64,000 nt of DNA, from the NCBI GenBank assembly GCA_030737875.1, contig CM060923.1, forward strand, positions 33,844,501-33,908,500. Reading direction: 5' to 3'. The translations under genes were made by a program, and so were the position numbers. Each line of letters starts with the position of its first letter. Position 1 is the stretch's first letter. Source of the stretch: Allium sativum. Its lineage: Eukaryota > Streptophyta > Magnoliopsida > Asparagales > Amaryllidaceae. Shown in pieces: positions 23,945-36,129 of the stretch. The notes beneath the pieces are model-generated. The model was not told where the DNA came from and made no database searches. It worked only from the letters and a program-made list of their open reading frames with translations.

Positions 23945-24165
23945 AAATAGGGAGAAGGACAAAGTTAGCAAAAATTTTAGCCAAAAGTATGACAAGTTTT
24001 AAAATTGGAGAGAAGGACAAGTTGTAGGGTAAAAATTAAAATGGAAGTGGACCCCTTGAATTCCACTTTTGCCTAAGCTTTGTCCTTTTCACCAATTTCA
24101 AAACTTTGTATACTTTTGGCTAAAAAGTTTGGTAAGTTTGTCCTTTAAAAGAAATTCCTCAGCCT
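23945..24165. mobile_element. Foldback MITE, 221 bp
   Basis: The two halves are inverted copies over about 75 bp: the left arm contains AAGGACAAAGTTAGC, TTTTAGCCAAAAGTAT and AAATTGGAGAGAAGGACAA, and the right arm holds their complements with few mismatches. A candidate 9-bp direct repeat TAAAGTGGA flanks it (23936-23944 and 24166-24174), suggesting a Mutator-like origin. The outermost 15 bases of the two ends pair poorly, so exact ends are uncertain. No coding capacity. Confidence 0.7.
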
Positions 24166-24174
24166 TAAAGTGGA

Positions 24175-25230
24175 TATATTTATCATGTATTACATTGGAA
24201 TGTTAATGTCAAATGCCTACATTTTAAAATTTATTTAATTATTTACAAAACATTGCACAATATCACTTAACATTACACATTTAAGTTAATATGTTCATAT
24301 TAATTGTATGATTTTGAATTCAACAAATTTTCAATTCAATAAATCGTTGTTTATTCATCAAATCAGCATTAAGTGTGATGTTTGAAAATGTACACCATGT
24401 TCATATCAACGAAAGCGAAAAAATAGATTTTTGTTTTCAATTATAAAGTAAATTAGTTACACAGTTTAAATAATATATATATATATAAAATAAAATAAAA
24501 ATTAATATGTTATACACTTATCTCAATAAATTTTACATAAATGGAATAAAACAATTTCCCCTTCAAATACCTGCACATTAACATTTCTATAATTATTTGT
24601 TAAACTTCCCCAATTCACTTGTGATATTTTATATTTCAATCTATATGTTTAAACCACTCATGAAATCTTCATTTCTAATTATTTAAATAATCTTAAAGAG
24701 TTTCAGTCTATTTTTCTAATTGCTCTTAAAAATGGACGTCAATTTTGCTATGTATATTCATATTAAAAAAGGTAGTTTTCCAAGCAACTATAAAGATGTA
24801 TAAATAACATAACATGAACTATGTATATTAACAATAATGACAAAGTTAATTTGTAAAATTGATATATTTATATCAAAATTTTACCATGTATTATATCACA
24901 AGGTTCTTCTTGAACATTAACAACTGCACAACAAATTTATACATTTTTTTGCAATTTTATTTTCAATTCTACCTTCTTTGTTATACAGTTAAACCAATTA
25001 CATTAATTTTACATTTAACTTAGTTAAACAAATTCTATTAAATAAATAGTATATTCTAATTCATCAAATAAATTACTAACATACATCTGTTTTAACATGT
25101 ATATCTATGTTAACAAAAATAATTTAAAAACATTCAAATACGCATACGCTTATCGTTTGTGTAAGATATAGAACATAAATTACATGAGAACAATAATAAT
25201 GATTTCTAGTTTCGGGGTTTTCTATATGAT
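24175..25230. other. AT-rich sequence without features
   Basis: Contains only a short TA run at about 24474-24486. No gene or boundary was found. Confidence 0.5.
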
Positions 25231-25380
25231 TTCTAGTTTCCAACTTACCTGAGTGTGAGTCTCGATGTTTTCTCTACGGTTTCTAGTTTCCAACTTACCC
25301 AAGTGTGAGTCTCGGGCTTTCTACATGATTTATGATTTCCCTCTTGCCAAGTATAAATCTTGGATAACTACTACTTTTAG
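25231..25380. repeat. 50-bp tandem repeat
   Basis: Two clear copies (25231-25280 and 25281-25330) start TTCTAGTTTCCAACTTACC and contain AGTGTGAGTCTCG. A third, degraded copy follows, and a partial one precedes. It resembles the short-period arrays inside the long LTRs, but its parent element is not established. Confidence 0.8.
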
Positions 25381-26269
25381 ATAAAGATTTTAGGTTTTCT
25401 ACCCGCTCCAGGTGTAAATCCTGAGATTCCTATTATGACTTTCAAATTCATGTTACATAAGTCTAGATTTTAATCTTAAATTTTTTTCCTTATCATTCCA
25501 AACAAGTACATTTAACCTTGCAAATTTTAAGAAAATAGACTTCTAGATTCATTTTCTTCTAACACTCAGGTTTAACTATGAATTATCTATAATGTTTACC
25601 AAAGAGAATGTTAATTTCCTTTTGTCATGGTCACATATGGAGTTCGAATATACCATTATTATTCTAAGGTAAAGGTTCTTAAGCTAGTGCACAAGCAAGT
25701 ACTACAAACCTCCCGTCCGTAGCCTTAAAACAAGGGTTACGATCTCGTAACATTTCGTACGGGGAAGTTTTCTAAACTCATGCCATATTTATCCCTCATG
25801 CTTGCTACTATGAATTGTGGTCAAAATTATGTTAGACACATCATAAATATTAGACACTATAAAAGTCATACCACCTTCGCTGATACATCCGAATATAGAC
25901 TTTAAGTTTGTTACCTCACATTTCCTAGGATAAATCCTTGATAACCAGGTGCCTGAGTAAGAACATTAGGTTCTCCATTTAATGCTGATAGGGGATGCTA
26001 AGCTACAAAACTATAGAATTCCACACTGAAACATGTTTGAGTCTGCATATTATTCATAATTAGATTCTTAAGGGCTCATAACTTGAAGATCATATTCAAG
26101 TTCTATCCATTAATAAAGTTAATGCTTCCGCTAGTAGCACTATTTTGAGTTATACGAAGCTAATGTCGAAACATATCCAGTGATTCTTGTGTTGCAGAAA
26201 AACAGGGTTGAAGTTACAGGATTTTGTCCGAAAGAACAAAAGCTTCTTTATGCTAGGAGAGGGGCTAAC
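25381..26269. other. Non-coding sequence left of a LTR
   Basis: No reading frame of note. It ends with a polypurine-like AGGAGAGGGG (26256-26264) adjoining the LTR start at 26270, so at least its right part is probably internal sequence of that element. Confidence 0.4.
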
Positions 26270-27475
26270 TGTTAACACCGAAAAACTGCACTAGCAAATA
26301 TAAAGAAGTAGAAGGATAAGAAATAAGAAAAAAGGTTTCGGGCAATAAAGGCGGAACCAAGTGGAAAAGCTCCGGAAGCAAGCTTTGAAAATGGAGGAAC
26401 CGACACCGAGAGCAAAAAATTAAAAAGCCAATACCAACACCAGAGAGGTTCAAGTGGCAACCGAACGCCAGCATCAAGTATTGTTGGGGAAGGCCCGGGA
26501 GCTCCAAGTCTGAAACCAAAGAACAAGGGTGAATAGAGATAGAAACGAACATAAGACGAAGCGAAGGCTTGGTGCCGGTAGGAAAGGAAAACACCGGCAG
26601 GGAAGTACGTTTACCGAAGGCATATAAATCAAAAGCTTAAAGCCACCGAAGGGAAGCGCCGTATCAGTTTATAGGTCATCCGAAAGGGGTTACGGAGGAA
26701 GCTATTATAAGAAAAAGATTGAAACCATGGGTTATCGGAAGGAGAAAGGAAGGATTCATTCTAACATGCTTAGTTCTGATACCTATACCGACAAGCGAAG
26801 GTACAGAGATGAAAGCCAAGAGAAAGCAAAGGGCTATCGAACCCGCCACCAAGAAACAACTTTAAAGTCATCGAGAAGCATATCGAAAGCATGTTGTCAC
26901 AAAGTCATGCTCTCAGACATTGAAACCAGAAGGTATGGAGGTAGACTGAGACCAATGGTACCGAAATCGAGAGCCACCAAAGTCAAGCTCTCAAATTCCG
27001 AGATCAAGCTACCGAGAGGCATATCAATGGAACCACTCCTGGAAGCCCAAGATTGATATTCCGAGGGAAAGAAGACATAAATGAAGACATTGGATAAGAA
27101 GAAAGGCAGCCGAAACCTTCCTGCCAGAACCGAAAGTCACAAGAGCGGCCGAAACCTTGTTAAAGCATCTAAAAGAGGTTTCTGCTGGGCTCACAACAGA
27201 AGGGGAGGCAACTTGCCTATAAATAAGACCCCAGGGGTCTAATTTCGGGGGACTTTTACTCATTCCTCAATCTTTGTCTCATTTCCTAGAGAGAAAACCC
27301 TAATTTGTAAATCGGTTTGGGGATTTCCTATGTAACCTCTCGATGAATAAAATCATCAAACCCCTTAAAGCGGACGTAGGTTCAATCCGAACCGAACCAC
27401 TATAAATTGTTATGTTCTTTACTATTTTACATATTCTATAGTATATTATCGTGCTATGTTAGTTAATGCTTCACA
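26270..27475 (+). mobile_element. LTR retrotransposon 3' LTR, about 1.2 kb
   Basis: It starts TGTTAACACCG right after a polypurine-like tract. A TATA box (27218-27225) is followed by a CAGGGGTC-rich stretch and AGAGAGAAAACCCTAATT, then GCGGACGTAGGTTCAATCCG and GAACCGAACCACTATAAATT, a block that recurs near the 3' end of many plant LTRs. The right end was placed at a CTTCACA near 27475 by inspection only; no target duplication could be confirmed. The body is rich in CCGAA and ACCGA motifs. Copia or gypsy origin cannot be decided without the coding part. Confidence 0.6.
27218..27225 (+). promoter_or_regulatory. TATA box of the 26270 LTR
   Basis: TATAAATA in the context GCCTATAAATAAGACCCC, about 250 bp from the LTR 3' end, a typical position for the U3/R border. 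Confidence 0.6.
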
Positions 27476-28995
27476 ACTTAACCCTTTCAAAGGGTGGCGG
27501 TCTACCTTATGCTTTCTCTTAATAAAAGTTCATACGCAAGTCTTATCCTTGAAACCAGGTCTCCTAAACACCATATGCTTTCTTCTCGACGAAAAAGCCT
27601 TCCCATACAAACCTTACTTACAACCTTAGATCATTAAGCGACCCTTCCACAAGCTGTTTAGCTTCGTAACTTGTGTTGTACTTAGGGAACCCTTATTCCG
27701 AGGTAAATTTTGGTCCTTAAGTCGCAGAAGCGTGATGCTCACCCCTTGAGGGATGAGCAACTAATCTTCGGGCTTTTGACCTTGATATCTAGGAAATAAT
27801 GAACTAACTCAAGCTTGTGGTAACTGAACAATACCAACTCTCTCTTAGGTCCATTTCCTTAGATTTATCTCCGATGTTGATGAAAAATATCGTTAATACG
27901 TGAAATCTTGCTGTTGCTACAGTTTTGATTAGATCTGCTTTTATTTTAGTATTTGAGCATTTTTTGAATTTGGTATCTGATTTTGTATGGGCTTTGTTAT
28001 TTGATATGAGCTCAATTGTATTCAGTAACGCTAGGTAAATATTAAGTGCAACTTTATGATTTTCAGTCACAAACAATTGTGAGTGTCAAATAAAAAATAT
28101 CAGGAATGGCAAGAACTTCATATGCCATGCATTCTTGGCTATAACAGTGCAAAATTTTGGTTGTTTATTTTGGATTTTACAATACTCTAATGCACATTGA
28201 GACTGGGTTATAGAGCCTCAACTTTACAAAGATTTGTTGAGTTGGGAAAGCATTACTTCCCAGTATATTAGTAAGCTTTTAAAGCACTGTTTGTTATTGT
28301 ATTATAATTTGAATATCTCGTGCTCAGTGTCAGTTAAAGTATAACAAAATAATATTGTGAGCATGATGTTCTAAATGTTCATGTTATTAACACTAACTAC
28401 TCATTCCTCAAGAAGGGCTATATTAAAAGTTAATCACAGTTGTATAAATTAGAACTAAAGTTGTGTCATCATATACTTTAGCCATAGTGCCTAAGTTACA
28501 ATTATACAGTTTTGATGCATGGTCAAACTAAAACCATTCTAATATTCAAATGTATTTCTGCGTAAGCATTGTGCATGTTGTGCGAATAAACATGCACTCA
28601 TCCCTATACTCTTTTATTGCTTAATTTTATTTTGAATTATAACTGTACTGTTTTTATCTAATTTGTTTTTACTTTAATTCTGTTTGGCCTTTTGTTTTCT
28701 GTGAATGTTGTTTTATTGCATGCTATAGCTTGATTTTTTTCCTACAATCATATGCTATATTGTAATTTTCATAAGGAATTTAGATTTACGTACATTCTGA
28801 TAAAAAGATGTGCAAACCGTCTGGGCAGAATTTGTCCAACATTTCTTGAAATTAATACACCTCTCTTAAGACCGACAATTGGAGTGGGAATCATGTTTGA
28901 AATAGAACTAAGTAGTCTGTATGAATAGCTTAATGCAAATAAAATAGATGACACTTAATCATACTTTGATGGTTACAAACTTATTTTTATCATAA
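27476..28995. other. Unassigned sequence
   Basis: No supported gene. The small ORFs on the minus strand (for example 27804-28076) have no recognisable motif. Confidence 0.5.
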
Positions 28996-29229
28996 GTGCA
29001 TGTAAAAACCCGGAAATTCTGGGCCAGTTTAAATTTTTTATTTTGGCAATTATAGCGAATTTTCTATATTTAAAATGAATTATTTTAAATAATATCGACG
29101 AGAAATTTATTTTGAATATAATTCGAACGTATATATTATATACGTCGTCGTTAGAATATAAATAATTATATATAATTATAAAAGGAATTGAAAATGGCGC
29201 GATAGTTCGATAATTCGATTTCAAACTCC

Positions 29230-29730
29230 AATTGAATGTACCGGGTGTAAAACAATCCGGATTTTAACGAAACCAAAAATAATAGGATCTAACTGAGAAT
29301 ATCTTTCCAACGAATCTGAAAAATCAATTTTCATAGTGGGAATCAAAAGATATGTCCAGTTGAAATTTCTGAAAAGTCGCTATGGAATTTAGGCCCTGAA
29401 AAATGGAAATTTTGCAAACGACCTCGGATTTCGATGAAACCACTTTTGTTGGATCCGTGATGTCAAATTATTGCTAGGTTTCAAATTTCATAATTTTTCG
29501 ATTCAATATGTGAGCGTGGCAAAGGAAAACGTGTTTGACCAGTTTCAGTTGATTTTAATCGACTGGAAAATGGCCATTTTTCAAACGGTCTCAGAATTCG
29601 ACGAAATTAGTTTTGTTAGGACCGTATCGTCAATACGAAGATAGAAAATATTTTTCGGGAATTTTTCGAGTTAGTATGTGACCCCGGTAAATTAAAATGC
29701 GCGTTCAAATTCAATATATAGAGTTATATG
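29230..29730 (+). repeat. About 166-bp U3 tandem module, three copies
   Basis: A box with the pattern GAATTCGAYGAAAYYA-TTTTGTTGGA is centred at about 29270 (weakest), 29440 and 29606. Each is preceded by an AATGGNNATTTTNCAAACG stretch in the last two copies. Spacing is about 166 bp. The 6-kb LTR has matching boxes at 47846 and 48007. Confidence 0.7.
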
Positions 29731-29889
29731 TTGATCTTAACGGAAACTGATCGAAACGATCGAATCAGCTTACGATACATATCCCATTGTGTTCGGAATG
29801 GGGGTAATACGCTATGGACGACAGGCGACGGGCCTCGTTTAGAGGTCGTATGTAAAAGTCAACTTCTTGTAAATAAAATAATTTAAAAA

Positions 29890-30245
29890 ATAATAATAAC
29901 CCTCTCCCTTTATTCGTTCTGCCCCCCCCCCCTCTTCTCGTTTTCATTAGTTCAGAAAAAAAATCAAATCGCCCCACCAGCGACGGGATCGGCCACCGCC
30001 GACCTTCTTTCTCCCCTCCCTCTCGCGCTCCGCCTTCCCCTTCCTCTTTCCTCCTCCCTTGCCTCTCACCGCCTCGAAGACCACGCCCCACAGCCCAAAC
30101 CCCTCACCTCCCCTAAACCCTACCGCAGCCCCCCTAACCTCGAGCACGCCACCATAGAGACCCCCCAGCACCTCCACGCCCCTGAAGCCCCAATGCGCCA
30201 CCACCCTCGACAACAGCTCGCGTCCAAACACCCCCCCCCCCCCCT
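29890..30245 (+). other. Pyrimidine-rich leader with two poly-C tracts
   Basis: A strongly C- and T-rich stretch bounded by runs of about 13 and 14 C (at 29921 and 30228). The second run leads to CTTCGCAG, and GAG|GTGAGT follows at about 30265, so acceptor- and donor-like splice signals sit 15-20 bases apart. On the minus strand the stretch gives long Gly/Arg frames (29765-30091, 29947-30231) that are composition artefacts. Confidence 0.6.
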
Positions 30246-30284
30246 TCGCAGAAAATCCAGATCGAGGTGAGTTTTATAATCCTT

Positions 30285-30785
30285 TTTATTTGATTTTAAA
30301 ACTGAAAAAAACAGAGATTTTAAAACTGAAAAAAAACATAGATTTTAAAACTGATTTTTATTTACCAAAGTTTTGATTTTTATTTAGTTTAAAGTTTTGA
30401 TTTTTATTTTCAGTTTTAATTGACTAAAGAAAAATCGGATCTTTGTATATTTTATAAGGTTAAAGTTTATAATTTCTATCATAAGAAAGGCGACATTTTT
30501 ATGGTATAAAGGTGGGATTTTTATAGAACAAAAAGATTAGTTTTTTAAAATAGAAAAGATTAGATTTTTAAAATAGAAAAGATTAGATTTTAAAATAGAA
30601 AAGATTAGATTTTTGAAAATTGAAAAGGCGAAGTCTTTATCTATATAGTAGCGTTGTAAAAATTCGATTTTTATATATTGAATAGCAAAGTAAAAATTCG
30701 ATTTTTATATATTGAATAGCGAGGTAAAATTATGATTTTTATATATTGAATGGCGAAATAAAAATGTAATTTTTATATGTAGTGA
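30285..30785 (+). repeat. Layered short tandem repeats in the solo LTR
   Basis: Three successive families: GATTTTAAAACTGAAAAA (three copies, about 30293-30350); AAAAGATTAGATTTT(T)AAAATAG (four copies, about 30530-30615); and TAAAAATTCGATTTTTATATA-type units (four copies, about 30655-30775). Confidence 0.85.
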
Positions 30786-31101
30786 AAGCGGGCAGCGAAA
30801 GTGACAAAAGGCGGGAACGATGAAGATTTCTATCAATGAAGAGTCGTGGAATTGGGATAGCTATCGGTGAGAACCTCTCACCTTTTAAATTTTCTTTTTC
30901 TAGTTATATTATAATATATACTAGGATGCAGACGGTGTTTAGTAGCACCCGACACCCGTCATCCACAAACCATGGATGGCTTGTTTGTTTGATTGATGTG
31001 ATGTGAAAATTGTTTGTGATGTTGATGTGAAATCGATAATAAAATAATATCACATATATTGATAGTGAAAATATCGTATATATATATTGAAAATGAAAAC
31101 G

Positions 31102-31104
<3 letters not shown>

Positions 31105-31134
<30 letters not shown>

Positions 31135-31215
31135 CATATATACATATATATGAAACGTGAAAATGATTTGATTGTTAAAAATAGAATTTTTAACATATAT
31201 ATATATATATATACA
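31105..31215. repeat. TA/CATA microsatellites
   Basis: Two TA-rich runs inside the solo LTR, at about 31105-31150 and 31194-31214. Confidence 0.9.
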
Positions 31216-31223
31216 CCGTATAA

Positions 31224-31435
31224 AATTGAATAGAATAGAAAATGAATTCGAATTGATATAAAATAGAAAATGAATTCGAATTGAATAGAAAATGAATTCG
31301 AATTGAATAGAACAGAAAATGAATTCGAATTGAATAGAATAGAAAATGAATTCGAATTGAATAGAAAATGAATCCGAATTGAATTGAAAAGAAAATGAAT
31401 TCGAATCGAATTAAAATCGATTTGAATTGAAATCA
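31224..31435 (+). repeat. AATAGAAAATGAATTCGAATTG tandem array
   Basis: At least seven copies of a 21-31 bp unit built around GAAAATGAATTCGAATTGA. Its minus-strand frame (31050-31436) encodes a Phe/Asn/Ser repeat and is not a gene. GAATTCGAATTC-like halves make each unit nearly palindromic. Confidence 0.9.
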
Positions 31436-33249
31436 AATAGAAATGAAAGTAAAAAGGATTTATAATATAAAATTCAATTTTGATTTGAATTTGAAATAAG
31501 AAGTTGAAATCGATTTGAAAAGGAATTTAAAACGATTTAAAAAATTCGTTTTAAATAGAAATCGACAAAATATATATTATATATATATTATATATAATAT
31601 ATAATGGCCTGAATAGAACGCGCCGCGCAGCGGCAGTTCGCGAATTTCGACCATTGACTTCGAATGGACATTACGGGAGATCCGACCGTCGGATTCTCCT
31701 GAAACCAGAACCGTTGGGTTCGTATCGAAAACAGCTTTCTAACGAATATTAGAGATTTGAAATCTAACGGTTGGATTTGGAATTATGTCCAAATCAAATT
31801 TGGAAAAGGTCGTTGTAAGTGCAGTTTGATGGCCGTTGATGGAAATCGACTGTACGGGCCTTGATAAAATTATTAAAAATATCGATAATTTGTGTAAAAT
31901 CATAAGAAATGATTTGTGAAGAATTGGGATGAAAAACTCCATATTTGAAAAGATAAAAATATATTTTTATCGAAATGAACTAGTTATTAACTAGAAAAAT
32001 AATCCAATGGTTATAAATAAATAAATTGGATTAGATTTGAATTAAAATTATCTTTGGATATTTTCGATATTGGATTCCGTGATTATATAGATATTGTGAT
32101 GGGAATTTGGAAGATATCGATATCGTTATTCCCGATATGATATCTATTGGTTTCAGGATTTGATGTTGAATATAAGTCGATACTATCTTTATTCAAACCC
32201 TCCTATTTAATGTCAAATTGGATTGATTGATTGTTTGGATTGTGCTCGACCAGTTTATGAGTAGAATATGCTTTTACATTTAGCATTGGGTTGGGTTGAA
32301 AATATCTATGTGCTAACGCCTTGTGAAACACTTCACGATTTGACGATAAGGTGTTTAGCGATGTTGTGTTCATTTCAAATTTAATGAATGATTGTGAAAT
32401 GATATTTTTCTTAAGTGAAAAGAAATGTATTCCCGATTTTCGACAGGGAATGTTTTATAAAAATGTTTTATAAAACAGAAAGGATTTCGAGGCCCAAAAC
32501 CCGATGATTTCTAAAGTGATTTAGAAATGTATTATATGTTACATTGTGGTTCATCGCATATTCGATTAGTTGCTATTGATGATGTATTTGTTTGGTGGCG
32601 GAGAATTTATTCTCTTGCTTAACACCCTTCTTTGAGACGTACGAGCTCAAAGGTTATGTGATTAATAGTGAGTGATCATATGTGTGAATTACTGATGTGA
32701 AGTACTATATTTTGAAAGTACTTGTGATTATTATGTTGTGAAATGATTTTCCCTACTTCGGGATATGAAATGATTTAGTATGTGGCTAAAGATTCGGGTA
32801 ACCCTGAGACTAAAAGTATGGGTGAGAGGGCGGTGTATGCTCTCCATGTGTGGGAGGTGCATCGTCGGTGTAGCCTACTCCTATGTGGGGTAGGTGCACA
32901 TTTATATATCGAGTTGCGAGGTGCGTACCCTTTGCCTTGTCGATGGGGAGCACGATATTTGGTTGCATACTTGTTTGTATGCATTGTTATGTTTTGGAAT
33001 TCATATTTCCAGATGATTTGATTTGAGATCCCGAAGTGAAATCTACTTTGATATAGAAATTTAGATATGTATTTCAAATGATTTGAAATAAGAAATCGGG
33101 AATAAAATCCAAAGGAATAATTTCTGTAAATTGAATTGGATTTAGAAAATCTAAGTGTAATGATTAATCTAAGTGGGTAGATTGGGATATTGCATGTTGA
33201 TTGATGCATAGTAGATCCATATATCTATATTGATTGTTGTTTATACACT

Positions 33250-33421
33250 GGTATTCATGGGGGTAAACCCGTTCCGCGTTAGCGGCGTGGTCCCGTGATA
33301 TACCATATTATCAAGTAAGTTAATTATAACTGTTAGAGTTTCTCACACCAGTCCCATGACTGACCTGTAGTTTGCTTTTCCCTTGCAAACTCGGGTGCCC
33401 CTATTTTCCACACGGGCAGTC
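33250..33421 (+). promoter_or_regulatory. Structured 3' LTR domain, solo-LTR copy
   Basis: Consecutive hairpins: outer stem GGTATTCATGGG (33250-33261) with CCCGTGATATACC (33292-33304); inner hairpin CCGC-GTTA-GCGG (33274-33285); CAGTC-CCAT-GACTG (33349-33362); AGTTTGC (33369-33375) with GCAAACT (33385-33391); TGCCC (33396-33400) with GGGCA (33414-33418), overlapped by a second CAGTC (33417-33421). The same series with different stem bases is found at 52684-52843, 60166-60325 and in part at 60746-60811. It would be RNA close to the end of the leader. Its role is unknown; packaging, dimerisation, priming or 3'-end formation are possible. Confidence 0.62.
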
Positions 33422-33746
33422 GAGTAGTTTTTTTTGCAGATGTATTGAGTAGGATTCTGGATTGAAGCTTTAAGCTGTGTCCAGACATTTACAGTCTTCC
33501 GCTGTGTAGTTTATATTTCGCTGTGCATTGTATTACATTTATGTAAATTTATTTCCGCTGTGTATTATTTTCGATATACTCTGATATTCTGTACTCTGAT
33601 GTAACATTATTATGATGTTTATTGAAGTCTTCTGTTATTTGTTCTGATGTGTTGTATACCCAAAGTTAGCGTATGCGGGATTCGAACGGTCTTGGTCGGT
33701 TTAGCGATCGATTAGGTCCGGGCGAAATCCGTGTCGTTACAGTGCA

Positions 33747-35515
33747 TATGTTTTGGGTGTATTTACACTATAATTCTTATATAGATCTCTCAATGAATGC
33801 CCCAAAAAAAATCTAAAGTATATATTTAAAAAAAAACCAATTTTTGGAAAAATGGAATGCAAATACGAATATGAAAGTATCTGAATCTATAACTTGTCTG
33901 CTTGGATTTTATTCACGGTTAGTTATTATTTTGTGTTTTAGATACAACAAAAAAACCTACATTTTTTTAGTCTTTCCAAAAAAAACCCTCATTTATTTAT
34001 TTTATTAAAATAACGTTATGTATTATATGAATTTAATATATATACACACATACACACACACACATATATACATTTCTTACAACTATTTATTACCATCAAA
34101 TTTGTTTATATTTTACAGTTTTACAATCGAAGAGATTTAAAAATTGTTCAAAACAAACATATCTAATTATGTATCGATCATTGGTGAATAAGGTAATTAC
34201 TTGTTCTACATTCGTATCCGTTGATTCAAATTTCCAATATTTGAAAAAAAATCAAACGTCGGATGCAAATATGACAATATCCGTATCCAGAAGCATCTAC
34301 TTACATGTCATACTTGTATTTTGTTCACAGTCGAATTTATGATCTTTCAGTCTCAACTCAAATTTTATGTCGAATTAATATCTTTCTTTCACAAAATAAA
34401 TTTTATTTTACTTTTACTTATTGAATGAATGTGCAATAAGTTTATCTTTTGAATATCTTATTTTATATATGCTTATAGTTTCATAACATAGAGATATGTG
34501 AAAAGATTCTTGTTTAATGTCTGAATTATAATTTTTAGTTACGTCATGTTCTAATTTTTTTAAATGCATTAAAGTTTATGAAATATTTTATGCTTATTCT
34601 TCTCGGAATATCTAGGGGATATTTGGTTCATTTTATGTTTGGTGCTTTGAGTTTCCAACACTAATCATAAAAGATGCGAAATTTTAAGGGATTTGGAGGG
34701 AATGGAATAATGACAGAGGGGACGACTGAGGGGATAAAGGTACGGTGGATAGATGAATTCGCTATCATTCTTCTGTTATTTCTTAAAACATGGGAAATAA
34801 TGAAAAAGTTGTTTTCTATTTTATGTATTAACTTCGCTTTTTTAAAATGATTGTTTTTCATGATATACATGTGTCATTCGTACTTTGGTTTGTAAAAAAA
34901 CCCAAAATTGAAAGGAATAAGTCGAAAGCTTGCTTAATTTTTGACCCATCGTTTTTTCACGCATAAAATTGCCTTACTCCAATATGTATTACTGCATGTC
35001 TGTCATATTCAAATTATATGTTGCTTTTTTCTAATGGTTATACACACTCATGCATGCAAGAAAACATGTCATTCACCATATACGAGTAAAATGGGTGAAG
35101 AACTTTTGAAATATGTGAATTTATAACCAATTTACTTTGTATAATGCATCACATTAAGAAAGTATTGTGGATGCTAGGTGTTCATATTCGTTACTGCATG
35201 AATTGAACAAATGTTTAAGCAATGTGAAAATAATAAATACCTAGAAGGTATATAAATTTGGTTAAAGAATATTAAATAATGAAAGTATACTAGTTCTTGA
35301 AGAATATTAATAACAATTCTGGGTAAAAAAAGTACAAAGAATAACGAGCATAGATTACAACCTTCTTATAGGTATTGTTGTAATAAAAATCGAGATATAA
35401 TTCATGATGAATAGGCTACATTCTGCTTTTAAGTATTGTTGTGAAGAAACTCTTAATATATATCAAAGATGCATTTACAATAAGGAAAATTATTATGAGT
35501 AACAAAAATGAAGAT
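33747..35515. other. AT-rich sequence without genes
   Basis: Contains a (CA)n/(TA)n microsatellite at 34041-34072. A GGGGATATTTGGTTC stretch at 34615 resembles a PIF/Harbinger end but no partner was found. The ORFs 34661-34870 (minus) and 34941-35126 (plus) are unsupported. Confidence 0.5.
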
Positions 35516-35700
35516 GTTGACACGTAAAAGTTGGCACAACACCCAACGAATTCCAAGATAATGAAAGTAAATGTGTAAAGTGGAAATTACACCGAGAAAA
35601 GTAAATGACACAATATTTATAGTGGTTCATCCCGTGAAGGCCTACGTCCACATTGAATAACTTTGCTCTTTTATTATGTTTTGTTATCAAGTTTCCAATT

Positions 35701-35776
35701 GTGGGAACAATTGTTCCATGTGACTATAAAGGCAATGGTGGGAACAATGGTTCCATGTGATTACAAAGGCAATGAT
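35701..35776. repeat. 37-bp tandem repeat, two copies plus a partial
   Basis: Units beginning GTGGGAACAA start at 35701 and 35738 and contain TTCCATGTGA and AAAGGCAATG. The first copy includes the perfect 14-bp palindrome GGAACAATTGTTCC. Confidence 0.85.
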
Positions 35777-36129
35777 GGAAACAAGGTTCTAGCATGTCCA
35801 AAATAAAGATGGTGCTCTTCTTCTCGAAATGCCTATGCAGCCCAAAATGGTCCAAGTGTCCAAGAAGTAGCTTGTTTACGGAGTGATGGAGTGTACTTGA
35901 GAGATCGAAGGAATCTTAGATTCTTCATAAATTGTTCAAAGAGCATGGAGCCAACTCTTTTTACGCTGCTAGTTGGAAGCTATTTATAGGACAGTTGGAA
36001 AAAGTGAAGCAGGTAAGAGTAGGTGGCATGCGGTGTCCAAGCCCACATTTTGTATCCCATAAGTGTTTCGTATCCTGAAGTGCTTCATATCCTTAAGTGT
36101 TCTCTAGCTCGTGCCGACCCATGAAGTTG

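Larger units (their letters stand above)
29001..33741 (+). mobile_element. Solo LTR, 4741 bp, giant-LTR family
   Basis: It starts TGTAAAAACCC and ends GTCGTTACA, with GTGCA on both sides (28996-29000 and 33742-33746). That is a complete LTR with a 5-bp target duplication and no internal region, the product expected of unequal recombination between two LTRs. Layout from 5' to 3': AT-rich start; about 166-bp repeats with a GAATTCGACGAAA-type box; a C-rich leader with two poly-C runs; layered short tandem repeats; and a hairpin-rich domain at 33250-33421. No conserved protein is encoded. Homology to the 6-kb LTRs is clear in the U3 boxes and in the hairpin domain and much weaker between. Confidence 0.88.

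Noticed and set aside
29765..30231. Two overlapping Gly/Arg-rich minus-strand ORFs
   Set aside because: They come from the C-rich leader of the solo LTR; no domain, and composition explains the lack of stops.
31050..31436. Minus-strand ORF of 128 codons with FNSNSFS repeats
   Set aside because: It is a tandem repeat array whose unit lacks stops in this frame.
34615..34640. PIF/Harbinger-like end GGGGATATTTGGTTC
   Set aside because: No inverted partner or target duplication could be found within 1 kb.
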